From assembly GCA_015501595.1 (NCBI GenBank), contig JADNRX010000143.1, forward strand, positions 1 through 64,000: a stretch of 64,000 nt of DNA, in the 5' to 3' direction. The notes under the pieces were generated by a model, which did not search any database, was not told the DNA's origin, and worked only from the letters and a program-made list of their open reading frames with translations. The DNA comes from Hymenopellis radicata (Eukaryota > Basidiomycota > Agaricomycetes > Agaricales > Physalacriaceae). Positions 35,041 to 46,136 of the stretch are shown here, piece by piece. The first letter of the stretch is position 1. The number at the start of each line of letters is the position of its first letter. Position numbers and translations under genes: made by a program.

Positions 35041-35138
35041 ATTGTAGCACCCGGGGAGGTTTCTGGCGCTGGAATGCACGATCTCGGTGTATACCTGATG
35101 GTATACTTGCTATGTAAGGTAATTGCAAGTGCTACAAT
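35041..35138. repeat. Small palindromic element, about 98 bp
   Basis: Ends in ATTGTAGCAC and its complement GTGCTACAAT, with an internal GTATAC...GTATAC hairpin at 35089-35106. No target duplication recognised. Possibly a very short MITE or a structured insert. Confidence 0.4.
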
Positions 35139-37140
35139 GGCCGTATTACCTCAAATTTAGCTTAGATCTATCTATCACTTACACTGCAGGAATTTCCGAT
35201 GGTTTTTCTTTCCCTCCGAGCTCCTTGTCGTCGTTCCGAGCGACGTTGAGGATGCTCCGTTCACGATCCGGCAAACACCGGATCGTGATCAGCGCCCTTT
35301 GCTCTGCGCTGCTCTCGTCTTCCCACCATGGCACAACGATGGCGACACCGCGTCCAGCCCCGGAACTCTGTTCTAGAGCCTCTCATGCTCATTTTTCTAG
35401 TCTCTGGACCCTTGGATACGTCTCCACGGCTTCCAACAGCCGTGGATGACGCTCAACTCCATTTCCCGCGGCAGTAAGACCTCCGACTACGTCAACGGAT
35501 CAGGTCAATGCAGAGACCCGCCGCCCTGCCATTGGGCATCAAGCACGCCGGGCAGGATCTTGGACGCCGGGTAGGATTTTGGGCGCCGTGTTGTCTGCTG
35601 GCGGCATGCGCTGGTTGGTGCGTTTTTTAATACCTTAATTTTTCCCTTTATTCGTCCACGTTGTTCATGGCGCCATCAACATTAACCATTTCCGCTTTCC
35701 CATTCTCATACTCATTCTAATTGCCATGCCCATGCCCCGCGCTAATTCCCCTCCAGAAAACTGCCAAGTCCATTTTGCCGCCGGCACTTGAGGCCACGTC
35801 AGCCTCACGTGCCGGTTGGTTTAAATTCCGATCGGACGCAAGTCCTCTGCTCCTGCCACACCACCGCCACCACTGCCCGACTTCCCTTGGTTGATCACTC
35901 GTGAGTCGTCTCTTCCTCTCGCTTGCTAGTCTTCATCTCTGTTCCGGTACAGGATAGACAGCTGCCACGTAAGCCCTGTTCGACACAGGCAGTACTTTTC
36001 ACTTGGCGACGAGCACTACGCCCGGCTGTAGGCTTTGGCAAGAGCAGAGGCTGGAGAGATGGATGCTGTTCTGTCCGCAGATGGGCAGCATTACCTTGTG
36101 CGTTCTCTTGTCCGCTTCAATTCTCCTTGTCTGACAACAGCGATAGTTACCCCATGTTTGCCGCCACGACAACGACGACTGCGACACCACGCTCAACCGC
36201 GGGCCCACTGCCGACCTTGAGCAGGGCTTTGTGGGCCCGTGGTTGGGATGGGGTGCCGTCTTCAGAGGGCTGCCAGGCACAGGCATTCCGCACTTGATCG
36301 GTGCGTACATTCTTCGCTTCATGTCATTTATCCTCACAATGACTTACACTGAAGTGTGACAATCACTCTGGGCGACGAACGAGCACCCATCACTGCCGAC
36401 GACGACAAACACCCGTACTGCGAATGAAAATTGCCTCACCGCGGACAACGCCCACACACTGTTACCACGACGATGACACTCAGAAGGACCACGACCCGCG
36501 CTCACGATGTGATGACCTACTCCGCCGTGAAGAACGACAACCCATACAACGACATCTCTGACCGAGGACGACGCTGTCTCCCACGATGACTCCCGACAAC
36601 CTCAACGGTTGGTGGATCATTATTTCCGGGGCAGGTGATGTACAGCAATGACCCGTACATCTACACAGGGGACCTCCTATCATATTAGTGCTGATACTAA
36701 TTGGTACATCTGTCCTTTTGTTGTAGCACATCCTATCTACTCATCGTCATGTAATATGTTTCCTTTACATGCTAATATCATAAATTTTCTATTCTTCTCG
36801 TTGCCTGAGTTTGCTGAGCTTGAAGTACTTGTATATGCTTATGCTGATTTTGCTGGAGATTGAGCTATATTGGGTTGGAGGAGGTCACTCTGCATTAGAA
36901 TTAGGTTACATAGATCTTGTTTCGGAGCAGCATAAGCTGCCTTGAGGATGACTTGAGATACCTTCAGTACGATGGAAGTTAGACTCAAGGTATCCTCAAA
37001 GAAGGTTTGGACCTGAACCTTTGCCAAAGTTAACCAGGCAGAGTTCGTACCCTGATGTCCTCTAGGCAACCATGTTCACTGTGGTTGACTCAGCAGTCCT
37101 CTAGGCTGGTAACCTGTTTCCTGATGTCCTGGTAACAGAA

Positions 37141-38490
37141 GTGAAAGTCCTCAGCAGTATTATTGACGACTCGGGCATTCGTATGGACCCGCACAAGGTC
37201 GACTCCGTCTTGAAGTGGCCGACGCCAACAAACAGGGATCTTCTGCGCGGATTCCTCGGGTCAGTCGGTTACTTGGCAGACGACGTCGACTCAGTACGCG
37301 TACCTATGGGTGTCCTAACGGCCATAACTGGTGATGCCATTCCATTTCGATGGGGATATACCGAACAACGCGCTTTCGAAGACGTTAAACGGAAGATCGA
37401 AGCGGGCGGTAAACGCAGTCGCGTACCGTTGGACTACAGTGATGGTGCTCCTCCCGTATGGTTGGTTACCGACGGGTGCGCTACCGGTATCGCTGGCGTT
37501 GTAATCCAAGGCCACGACTGGAAGAGTGGTTCCGTCGCGGCGTATTACTCTGCGAAGCTGAACGCTGCCCAGCAGAATTACCCTGTCCATGAAATTGAGA
37601 TGCTCGCCGGCGTTGAGACAATGATGCGCTACCGAGATATTCTGCAAGGCTTGAGTTTTACGTGGGTTACAGATCACAAAGGATTGACTTACCTACTGTC
37701 GCAGAAAGATCTCTCTGGTCGGCAAGCACGCTGGCTTGAGAAGTTAGGAATGTTTGACTTTAAAGTCGAGTACGTCCGCGGGGTCGATAACGTCCTCGCC
37801 GATTCATTGTCGCGTATCTATTCGAATGAGGCCAAGGGCACGCTGCGTTCGCGAAGTGAGTATACCTACCACGATGTGGTGGATAATGACTCACTGGAAA
37901 GATTTGGAGTAACAGCTCCGCTCCTCGTTGGAACGGAGGGCGCGTCTCGCGCTCCCGGCACCCTGGAGACTGCTGCAATGGAACTACGGGACAGAAAACC
38001 CGTCAGTTACGCGCCTAAACCTCGGAAAAAATGCACTATTGGCGAGTCCACAGCATTTGCCCGTCGGATGAAGGACAAGTTCGTCCTCCGTGGGCCCAGG
38101 GAACGAACTGAGGGCGGGATACCACCCAACGTTCAAATCCTGCCCGACACCACGTCGATCCCACCAGCGCACGGCACAGCACCATCCACGACGAACGCGA
38201 GTCCTGGTCCTGCTGGTCCTGCTCCTGCACCTGGTCCTGCTGGTCCTGGTCTTGATCCTGCTGCTGGTCCTACTGCCAAGTCGCCGGCGCTGAGCCGAAC
38301 GACACCAAGCTCGTCGGCACAGAGCCAAACGAGCGCGACGGCACAAAGCCAATCGACTCCGTGGGCGGCTCAGAGCCAACCAGAACGAATTGTAGAAGAA
38401 CTCGCCCCTACTCCAGCTGGGGTAGGTGACGGTTTGAAAATGAGACCCGGAGTTAACACTGAGTTAACACGGACTCAACCGATCGGGGTT
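37141..38490 (+). CDS. Reverse transcriptase C-terminus and RNase H
   Basis: Starts in frame after the nested insertion with the connection domain (SIIDDSGIRMDPHKVDSVL, RDLLRGFLGSVGYLADDV). RNase H follows: LVTDGCATGIAGVVIQ (first catalytic Asp), YYSAKLNAAQQNYPVHEIEML (catalytic Glu), FTWVTDHKGLTYL and NVLADSLSRIY. RNase H degrades the RNA template during reverse transcription. A proline/serine/glutamine-rich linker (about 38160-38400) leads toward integrase. Near 38480 the frame changes: the continuation MEPNLVPDL is in another frame, and a GGGG run at about 38485 is the likely site. Confidence 0.88.
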
Positions 38491-38492
38491 CA

Positions 38493-38895
38493 ATGGAACC
38501 AAATTTGGTTCCTGACCTCAACCATGATTCAACAATCATGGACATCCTCACATCGGGATGCGCTGGCATCGACCTCAAGGCGACTATTCGCGACAGATAC
38601 GCAGGCGACCCCGTCTTTCGTGCCGTGCTCGCGAAGCCAAAAGAATTTAGAAACTTTGACGTTGCAGACGGCTTAGTTTATCTGCGACTTGGGGAACAAC
38701 GCCTTCTATGTGTTCCTCTCCTCCACCTCAATGGACGTAACCTTCGCGAAATCATCATCGACGAGGCTCACTCTCTGCTCGCCCACCTTGGTTACCGCAA
38801 GACGTTGGCGTATCTCCGAACCCAGGTTTGGTGGAAATCTATGGCGAAAGACATAGAAATGTTCTGTACGTCTTGTTCAATTTGTGCAAGGATCA
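38493..38895 (+). CDS. Integrase, zinc-binding N-terminal domain
   Basis: Carries the H2C2 zinc-binding domain: EAHSLLAHLGYRKTLAYLR, then WWKSMAKDIEMFCTSCSICAR (the two Cys at CTSCSIC). It helps integrase multimerise on LTR ends. The frame is cut at 38895 by the Mutator-like insertion and resumes at 39665 with KPNNQKPYGQLKPLG. Confidence 0.85.
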
Positions 38896-39655
38896 TAGTC
38901 CTGTAACCGAACCCTATATGAGTGACAAGTCGACGATATAGGGTCCTGGTTTTCTCGTGATTTTTTTGGCACTGGGAACATCACGTCCGTATATAGTATA
39001 TGATCGAGAAAAATGCCATGTTTTTGCCATGTGTCAGATCCAGAGATCCATCCCAATCTGACCGACGCACCTCTCTGTCACCGACGACGACGTCAAAATC
39101 ACTGGCGCGTCCTACTTCTGCAACAAAACTACGATATATTTGCCATCTGCTAATAAAGGCATGATTCCCTACTTCAAACCACGTAAACCACCGCTTCTCT
39201 GTACTTACCGGCCAATTCAATTTTCAACCAGCAGACACTGCGGGCAGCTCCCGTTGAGAGCATATCCTGTGTACGAGCGATGCTCGAACCTCTGACGACT
39301 CTAAGACTTTCCCAGGAAACTTCCCCAAGCACGCAGAGCCTTTCAAACAAAAAGTAATCTGCAACCTGGCAGACAACCTGATCAGACATCTCTAAAACAT
39401 GTTGGATGCATCTTAGTCCGTCCGTGGTTGAAAGCGGAAATGGCAGCGGTCTTGAAGTCGCGTTCAGCGCGATGTACATGCTAAGTCGACAAAGTCACGC
39501 GGATCCAAATGGGGCCCCACCCACATGGCAGGCAGGCATTTTTCTCGATCATATACCATATACGGACGTGATGTTCCCAGTGCCAAAAAAATCACGAGAA
39601 CTCCCAGACCGTATATCGTCGACTTGTCACTTTTATTCGGTCGGTAACGAGACTA
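38896..39655. mobile_element. Non-autonomous Mutator-like element (760 bp) in integrase
   Basis: Flanked by a perfect 9-bp duplication, CAAGGATCA (38887-38895 and 39656-39664). Long terminal inverted repeats of about 120 bp begin TAGTCCTGTAACCG at the left and TAGTCTCGTTACCG read from the right, and share GTGACAAGTCGACGATATA and CACTGGGAACATCACGTCC. 9-bp TSDs and long TIRs are the Mutator superfamily pattern. The 500-bp interior has no transposase. Confidence 0.88.
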
Positions 39656-39664
39656 CAAGGATCA

Positions 39665-41973
39665 AGCCTAACAACCAAAAGCCTTACGGACAGCTCAAGC
39701 CTCTTGGACCTCCCACGACACCATGGGAAGTTATCGGCATTGATTTCATGGGACCCCTTCCACTGTCAAAGAACCGTGATGGCTCGTTCGACTCGCTCGC
39801 CGTTATTGTGGATCACCTCACTGGGATGGTTCACCTCGTTCCAGGCCGAACAAATTACAAGGCCAAGGACGTCGCTGAACTTGTCTTCGCCGAGGTATAC
39901 AAACATCATGGTTTACCAAAAGCCATTGTGAGTGATCGTGATTCTTTGTTCACAAGTCAGTTTTGGACTCACCTCCACGCTCTGATAGGCAGTAGCTTCA
40001 AGATGTCCTCTGCTTACCATCCGGAAACTGATGGTCTCACGGAACGTGCGAATCGGACTATCGAGCAGATGCTCCGGCAGTGTATCTCCCCGACGCACCA
40101 CGATTGGGTCTCAAAGCTCCCAGCAATCGAATTTGCTATCAACCTGGCAAGATCAGAAACAACGGGATACTCTCCGTTCTTTTTAAATTCGGGACGCATA
40201 CCTCGTGCTATGGTCTGGGATGCCGCAGGTAAAGACGAATACCCCGGTGTCCGTGTTTTTGCTCAACGGCTCAAGCAGGCAATCATCGCCGCTCACGACA
40301 GCATTCTTGACGCGCGTGTCAAGCAAACTCGCGATGCAAATCGGAAACGGCGACCAGTACCGTTCTCGGTAGACGATTTCGCATACTTATCGACGAAGAA
40401 TATCTCATTTCCGAAAGGAACGGTTCGTAAACTGGTACCTAAATACATTGGTCCGTACCGCATCATACGCAATTTCAATGACTCTTCGTTCCGACTCGCT
40501 CTTCCATCCGCATTGAAGCAGCGTGGTATACACGATGTATTTCATGCCTCTCTGCTAAGAGTACATGTTCCGAATGACGACCGCCTCTTTCCCGGAAGAT
40601 TAGACACTCAGATATCCGCTTTTGACACTCCGCAGAGTGAGTGGGCTGTCGACTGCATCCTTAGACACTCAGGATATGGCGAAAACATACTCTTTGAGTT
40701 AAAATGGAAGGCGGGAGACATTACTTGGCTCCCACTCAACAAAGTTGACCATTTACATGCCTTGGAACAGTATCTTGAAGTCCAAGGTGTCGAATCCGTG
40801 GACCAACTCACACGAACTCCGGCCAAAGAAAATTTTGAAACTCAAATCGAATTTGCTGCAGTATCTCTATGTGAAATAGACGACTCGCCCATATATAATG
40901 GGTCGGGGGGCGAAGAAAATTCAGCTTCACCGCCCCCATACTTTCCCATGTCCCAGCCAGACCTCATCAACTTCTCTACCCCCACCATGCAGCTCGCCTC
41001 CCTCCAGGAGCGAGTCCGTTCCCGCAATGAACGGGCAGCTGCCCAAACCGCCCCTTTCCAAATCTATACCCCCCTCGTCCTCGACTATCCTGGCTCCCCG
41101 TTCACCGTCGAAACCGGTACGGGTCGAGTCTCGTGGACTGACCTCTACGGAGGGGCCACCATCGACACCACTACCATGCTGGCATCCACCCAGTTCCTCG
41201 AAGGACTCCGCGATGGAACCTTTACCGACGAACATGTCGAGCAGGAAGCCATGTTCGCGCACTCCCAGGACAGTCCGTCGCTCATCCTGCGTTTCTGGAA
41301 GAAGTGGGATGAGGTTAGCCACGATGAAATCGACGTTGATTTCCCACCAGTCACCCTCCTCGATGGCACCATTGACTTGTCCACGATGGCCTCGACGTAC
41401 AAACCCGTCACAGCTGCCCATTTTCACCTCGAAACTCCCCCATCCGGTGAGAGCTTTGGCTCGTTGAACGAGATGACGATCGAAGACCTTCTTGGGACTG
41501 GGGGCGACGTGTTGGTGAAGGACGCGGCTCCGCCGCCTCCGGCTGGACCTGCACGTCAGGCGGAATCTACCATTCGTACGGACAGAAACTCCAACACACC
41601 TTCCAGGAACAAGTTCAAGGCTCCATACCCCAAGACGCGTCCTCCCAAGGCTCCCGCCTCCGTTACCGGAACAGCCGTCACGTCGTGGTCCTCCATGTCG
41701 TCCAGAGTCAGCACTGCTCCGCCACCCGCGATGCTCCAGGCCTTCCGTATGCGTCAGCGCAGCGCAGCTGATGACGAGCTCTTCGTGAACATGCTCGTCT
41801 CCACGTCCAAGCAACACATCAAGCAGCAGCTCTACCAAGAGGGGAAGAAGTCAGAACGTCTCCTGGGGAAGGAGGTTAAAGAGAAGGACGCCGAGGTCGA
41901 GCGACGTGTCAACGAGCGTATCCGCGAACGTGATGCGGAGACCAAGGCCAAAGGCAAGGCGCGTGCTGAATAG
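39665..41973 (+). CDS. Integrase core, chromodomain and long C-terminal extension
   Basis: The DDE core is visible: VIGIDFMGPLP (first D), KAIVSDRDSLF (second D) and YHPETDGLTERANRTIEQM (E). LVPKYIGPYRII and the GIHDVFHASLLR motif follow, then a chromodomain-like segment WAVDCILRHSGYGENILFEL, KWKAGDITWLPL and ALEQYLE (about 40640-40790), which in chromoviruses directs insertion to marked chromatin. After it the frame stays open for another 330-odd residues (from about 40920, MSQPDLINFSTP...), proline-rich and ending in a charged coiled coil (KEVKEKDAEVERRVNERIRE). That extension is not part of the standard integrase. The native domain starts at 39665; the open DNA before it belongs to the nested element. 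Confidence 0.9.
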
Positions 41974-42001
41974 AACCCTGTGCCAAGGTTCGGAGGGCGT
42001 A

Positions 42002-42289
42002 TGTAACGATTAGGTGACATGCACCGCCACCTACTTTTACTTCCGCGCCTTACTTTACTCATCCCTCTTTCGTACACAACCCGATTCATATTGTTTACTA
42101 TACTACTTTGACTCAGCTAGATAAAATACTATATATACAGCCTCGTAGCTAGAGTCGTAAGTAGGATTCCCAAATCTACTATCTTATCCAGTCATTTTGG
42201 TCCCTCTGAGATTCGACTCTCGTCGCCTCTCATCACTCCCTCATACCCGTGTGACGGTTACCGTGGTCTTAGATCACGCTAACCTCACA
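42002..42289 (+). repeat. 3' LTR (288 bp)
   Basis: No base substitutions against the 5' LTR; it lacks only the 7-bp duplication. The preceding GGTTCGGAGGGCG is a weak polypurine tract. The LTR is followed by ACTGG (42290-42294). Confidence 0.92.
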
Positions 42290-43054
42290 ACTGGCGGCAG
42301 TTAGAAGGTCAAGTTGAAGGCACATGCACGAACAAGATGTTCAGTGAACGAGGAACCCTATAAGTGGTCGAGCTAACACGTCCTTATGTAGAAGACCAAG
42401 ATGGTCCCAGATCTGAATTATGATTCTGACCTACATAGGCCAGCCTTAATATAAGTAACCGGGACCCTCGGCAGGGGGACTGAAGAAGAAACAGACTTGG
42501 AGAGATCATCTTGATTTCGGCTTCCCTAAATCGGCGAGGCTTCAGTATGTAGCCTTGAGATATCACAGGCGCGCCATCCTCAGGAAAGTAAGCTGTAGAA
42601 CCGAGCAATGTGAATGAATGTACGTGCAAAAGGGCAGCATACAGGCAGTCCTTACACTCGATTGCCAGACTCCAGTGGAGACGTTCAAAAAGTTCGATCG
42701 AGTTTGCCTCTTTCTTCGCTGTCTGACCAGTTTATTGCTGGCCTGGACCTAGAATGCTTACCTTACAACTAGTCGTTCAACTTGCAAAAACGGGTTCCCT
42801 ATGGCGGACAAAAAGCGCTCATCACGTAGCCAGACCAAAAAGGCTGCTAGCCGTGGCATCGTCGTTACTATCTCGCTTCTGCAAGCATGCTCAATAAATC
42901 CTCAAGACTTGGCGAAGAGTCAAGTGAGCAGCTCACATATACACCCCGACGCTAAGCTTCAACAACAAGAGGTCACACTGCAGGGACATTAACAGAACCT
43001 CGATTCCAAACCACTAGTATGTATGGTACAATAACAGGCACTAAAACTCACAAC
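42290..43054. other. Right flank of the retrotransposon, no gene recognised
   Basis: Begins with the ACTGG target duplication. 42970-43005 resembles the duplicated block end at 8490-8515 and 20675-20700 (CATTAACAGAACC core). A short plus-strand frame at 42801-42992 is probably chance. Confidence 0.5.
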
Positions 43055-44196
43055 CTACCCATCAACCTCCATCTTCTCACCATCATCACCCGGCGATGAC
43101 GGGACGCGATGTCGCAACGGTGAAGGAGAAGCAGCCGACGACGCCATTAATGTACGCTGCGGAATGGGACTAGGTCTCGACGGCGACGTAGGTGAAATCG
43201 GAGGCTGGGCCTTCGCCCGCGCAGGATTGAAATGGTTGCACTTGGGACATCTATACTCTACACACGAATTCAGGATAACACTGGACGATAGCTGAGAATC
43301 GACAACGTACGTATAGTTTCCCACTCGCTCTCTTTGACGAGGCCATTGTGTCCAAAGCATTCCTCGCAAATGAGCGCATAGCGTGCCGTGTCGTCCGTGT
43401 CGCCCACTACCACATCAGCCAAGCGGTCAAACCACGTCTTCCGCTGTGGTTGTGGCGATGCAGCAAACTGTATCGGCGCGGGCGGCAGCGGTTGAGGTGG
43501 CGCATTTCCTTGAGGCAGCGGTGCTGGTCGAGGGGTCGTCAAAGGCGTCTGCACTCCCCCGGGCATCGTCGTCGTCGCTGGTTTCCTCGGCGGTGTCTGC
43601 GCTGCAGCGCCCTGCTCGTCGTAGCGCTGCATCAGCTCGCGCGTCTCATACCAATTCGTCTTTTTCTTGATCTCATCCACCTTGGCGCGCTGCTCCCTCA
43701 TCAGCTTCTGCAGTGTTTTTTTCTGTGTGATGGCTGAGTACAGGCATATGCCAGACGGATTGGATAAACGCACCTTCGGCATCGCCGCTTCTTGTGTACC
43801 ACACGCCCACCACGCGCCGCATCAGGAGGATCCTATAGGACGTAAATTATCAGGCTGCCAGTCAAGCGATGACAATACGCACAGTATGGGTCCGCCGATA
43901 ACACCGCCTGCCCGTCCGGCCTTGCCTCCTAAATTCAGCGGTAATGCCCCGACATACCACAGCGTCACATACACCACCCACGCCACCAGTGCGTACAGCG
44001 TAACCAGCGCGCTGGCGCGCGACTCTCTCCTGCGTATTTCTCCCAGCCCCAGCCGCCGCTTCTCAATGTTCATAGCCAGCGCAGCAAGGATTGTTTCATA
44101 GTCTTCATCTTTGTTCTAAAGCAGCAACATTAAATGAAAGATTAAGGTTAGCAATTCGACATACATTCCGAAACCATCCAAAGAGAGAAACCATGT
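43055..44196 (-). CDS. LNP1: Lunapark-type ER junction protein (one frameshift)
   Basis: Five exons, with introns at 44116-44166, 43833-43882, 43723-43773 and 43258-43310. The N-terminus MVSLFGWFRN is followed by DEDYETILAALAMNIEKRR. Next are two membrane segments (LVTLYALVAWVVYVTLWYVG; VIGGPILILLMRRVVGVWY), the conserved EEKTLQKLMREQRAKVDEIK coil with KKTNWYETRELMQRYDE, a proline-rich linker, and the zinc ribbon (ICEECFGHNGL ... YRCPKCNHFNP). Lunapark proteins sit in the ER membrane and stabilise three-way tubule junctions. At the exon 3-exon 4 junction the family frame needs six A but seven are present (43716-43722), leaving 937 coding bases, one too many. This is either inactivation or a homopolymer error; I favour error, since all domains are otherwise intact. 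Confidence 0.85.
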
Positions 44197-44270
44197 CGGG
44201 AATGCCAGGCAAGCTGGCGAATTGAAGAAGACGATGAACGTGTAAGAGAAAGGGATTAAACGCCCCAGGG

Positions 44271-45996
44271 TAGGCTCGTGACCAGCTCGCTTCGCATCAC
44301 GTGGCTGCGCTTATCACGGTTGCGAAGCGGCTGGAAACAAATGAGCCCGATTTGGCGGATGCTGCTAAATGAGACACCGCACTTGTCCTCGATGACCGAC
44401 TTTTCTCCCAAAAAAAATGTAAAAAGTTCAAGAAATGAAAAGTCGTTTTTTCGTCATTTCAAGTCGATTGAGCATAGCCAGAAAATAGATTTTTTTTTCA
44501 TGTGTTCAGCCCGACTTGGGGACGCGACGACAGGTCAACCATAGGTACAAAAAATTTATTTTTTCTGACATAGCACATTGGGTTCAGAATGCAAAATGGA
44601 TCACTTTTCATTTCTTAAACTTTTTACATTTTTTGGCGAGTGAAGGAGCTCATCCAGCCCAAGTACCGTCGGCCAGAAGTCCAAGGTTGATTTTTCAAAA
44701 AAAAGTTGTAATTCATCGATCAATTTGTCATTTCGGAAGGGTGCTGGTTCAAGTCCCCATTAGAGCACAATAGTTTGCTCAATCTATCTCACCACACACT
44801 CTTCCCCGTTGAGTGAGACAAACCAGTTGAATCAGGATCTAGCCCTTAAGAGTGCTTGGGAGCCCTTCTTGGGATGAAGGCAACTTGCAGCAGGCTATCT
44901 TCATGGTCTGATTGAGAACCCTTAAGGCAGATACCTCTGTTATGTGATAAGCCACCTTCAGAGCATGTGTCAGAGCTTCTAGAGCAGCTACTCTGAAAAA
45001 TAGAAGCTGTGAAAATGAGTCTACTACATCTATAAGTACATAATTCTTGAGAAGAGTATGCAAGAAGCCAAGGACACATCCTCAGTGTAATGTGCAACAA
45101 CAGGGGAGGCTTTATGATGCCCTGTCTGTTTCGCGAGGCAGTGTGGCGCACGCAGCACACCTAATTCGGAGAAATCGCGCCGATCACGTGACTTCTCGTT
45201 TTGTTCCCTGCTCGAATTCTGGAGCTTCCCACATCTGAGAACGGCGTTCCCCTAGCTAATAGCGTCTATGGGATCACCTAGGGCTCACAGTGCATGCACA
45301 AGTGCAATATTACAGAGGTAATCTTGAGACGGGGTCGGGGCTCGAACGTGCGACCTGCCCGAAAATCTCCACTCGGGTCTCTCTGAAATGAAAATTCTCA
45401 AAAAAGCAACCTTGGACTTCTGGCCAGCAATAGCCCAAGTGCGGTAGCTGATTTGAGAGCATCCGCCAAATCGGGAACAAGTGGGACCAGCCGCTTCGCA
45501 ACCGTGATAAGCGCAGCCACGTGATGCGAAGCGAGCTGGTCACGAGCCTAGGCTGGTCCCACTTGTTCCCGATTTGGCGGATGCTCTCAAATCAGCTACC
45601 GCACTTGGGCTGGATGAGCTCCTTCACTCGCCAAAAAATGTAAAAAGTTTAAGAAATGAAAAGTGATCCATTTTGCATTCTGAACCCAATGTGCTATGTC
45701 AGAAAAAATAAATTTTTTGTACCTATGGTTGACCTGTCGTCGCGTCCCCAAGTCGGGCTGAACACATGAAAAAAAAATCTATTTTCTGGCTATGCTCAAT
45801 CGACTTGAAATGACGAAAAAACGACTTTTCATTTCTTGAACTTTTTACATTTTTTTTGGGAGAAAAGTCGGTCATCGAGGACAAGTGCGGTGTCTCATTT
45901 AGCAGCATCCGCCAAATCGGGCTCATTTGTTTCCAGCCGCTTCGCAACCGTGATAAGCGCAGCCACGTGATGCGAAGCGAGCTGGTCACGAGCCTA
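44271..45996. mobile_element. Palindromic Mutator-like element (1726 bp)
   Basis: A perfect 9-bp duplication GCCCCAGGG (44262-44270 and 45997-46005) flanks inverted repeats of about 400 bp (44271-44665 against 45600-45996) that start TAGGCTCGTGACCAGCTCGC. Near 45418-45626 a second, inner inverted repeat surrounds a 57-bp spacer that is itself a copy of the element terminus ending CGAGCCTA at 45550. The whole therefore looks like a fusion or nested insertion of two subtypes. The interior (44690-45310) is non-coding. 9-bp TSD and long TIRs indicate the Mutator superfamily; no transposase seen. Confidence 0.87.
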
Positions 45997-46136
45997 GCCC
46001 CAGGGTAACGTGTCCAGTCATACCTACGAACGATCACGTGTAATAAAAACATGAAGAATCATCGCGTGCGTCGTTACAATAGCATACTAGGGTACAGTGG
46101 ATGTAGAGAAGAAGTAGTTAAAGTAGTTCAAGAGGC

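Larger units (their letters stand above)
32680..37137. mobile_element. Nested 4.46-kb insertion in reverse transcriptase, class uncertain
   Basis: Removing 32680-37137 restores the reverse transcriptase frame exactly (HQE then VKVLSS), and GAA is found at both edges (32677-32679, 37138-37140), a possible 3-bp duplication. The ends are imperfect inverted repeats: both carry CC(T)AGAGG, GAGGTA and TATCTCAAG-type motifs and an AT-rich block, spread over about 350 bp. No transposase is visible. Inside are a 22-bp tandem repeat (34186-34251), a small palindromic element (35041-35138), and minus-strand exon-like frames (33143-33400, 33449-33979) that may be a captured gene fragment. Confidence 0.6.
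25096..42289 (+). mobile_element. Ty3/gypsy chromovirus-type LTR retrotransposon with four nested insertions
   Basis: LTRs at 25096-25390 and 42002-42289 both run TG...CA and are flanked by ACTGG. The internal order is gag, CCHC knuckle, aspartic protease, reverse transcriptase (YLDD), RNase H, integrase (H2C2 and DDE) and a chromodomain-like segment, that is, Ty3/gypsy order. About 7.5 kb of the 17.2 kb is foreign: insertions at 26043-27150, 28578-29733, 32680-37137 and 38896-39655. Without them the element would be about 9.7 kb. Reading frame changes at about 32388 and about 38480 add to the damage. It could not move with its own proteins in this state, although identical LTRs point to a recent arrival or LTR homogenisation. 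Confidence 0.92.

Noticed and set aside
40927..41838. 303-aa minus-strand frame opposite the integrase extension
   Set aside because: Shadow of the coding strand; the plus frame is continuous with integrase.
44735..44770. Possible tRNA or SINE B box (GGTTCAAGTCC at about 44749)
   Set aside because: The flanking bases do not form a T-stem and no A box lies at the right distance; it is inside the Mutator-like element.
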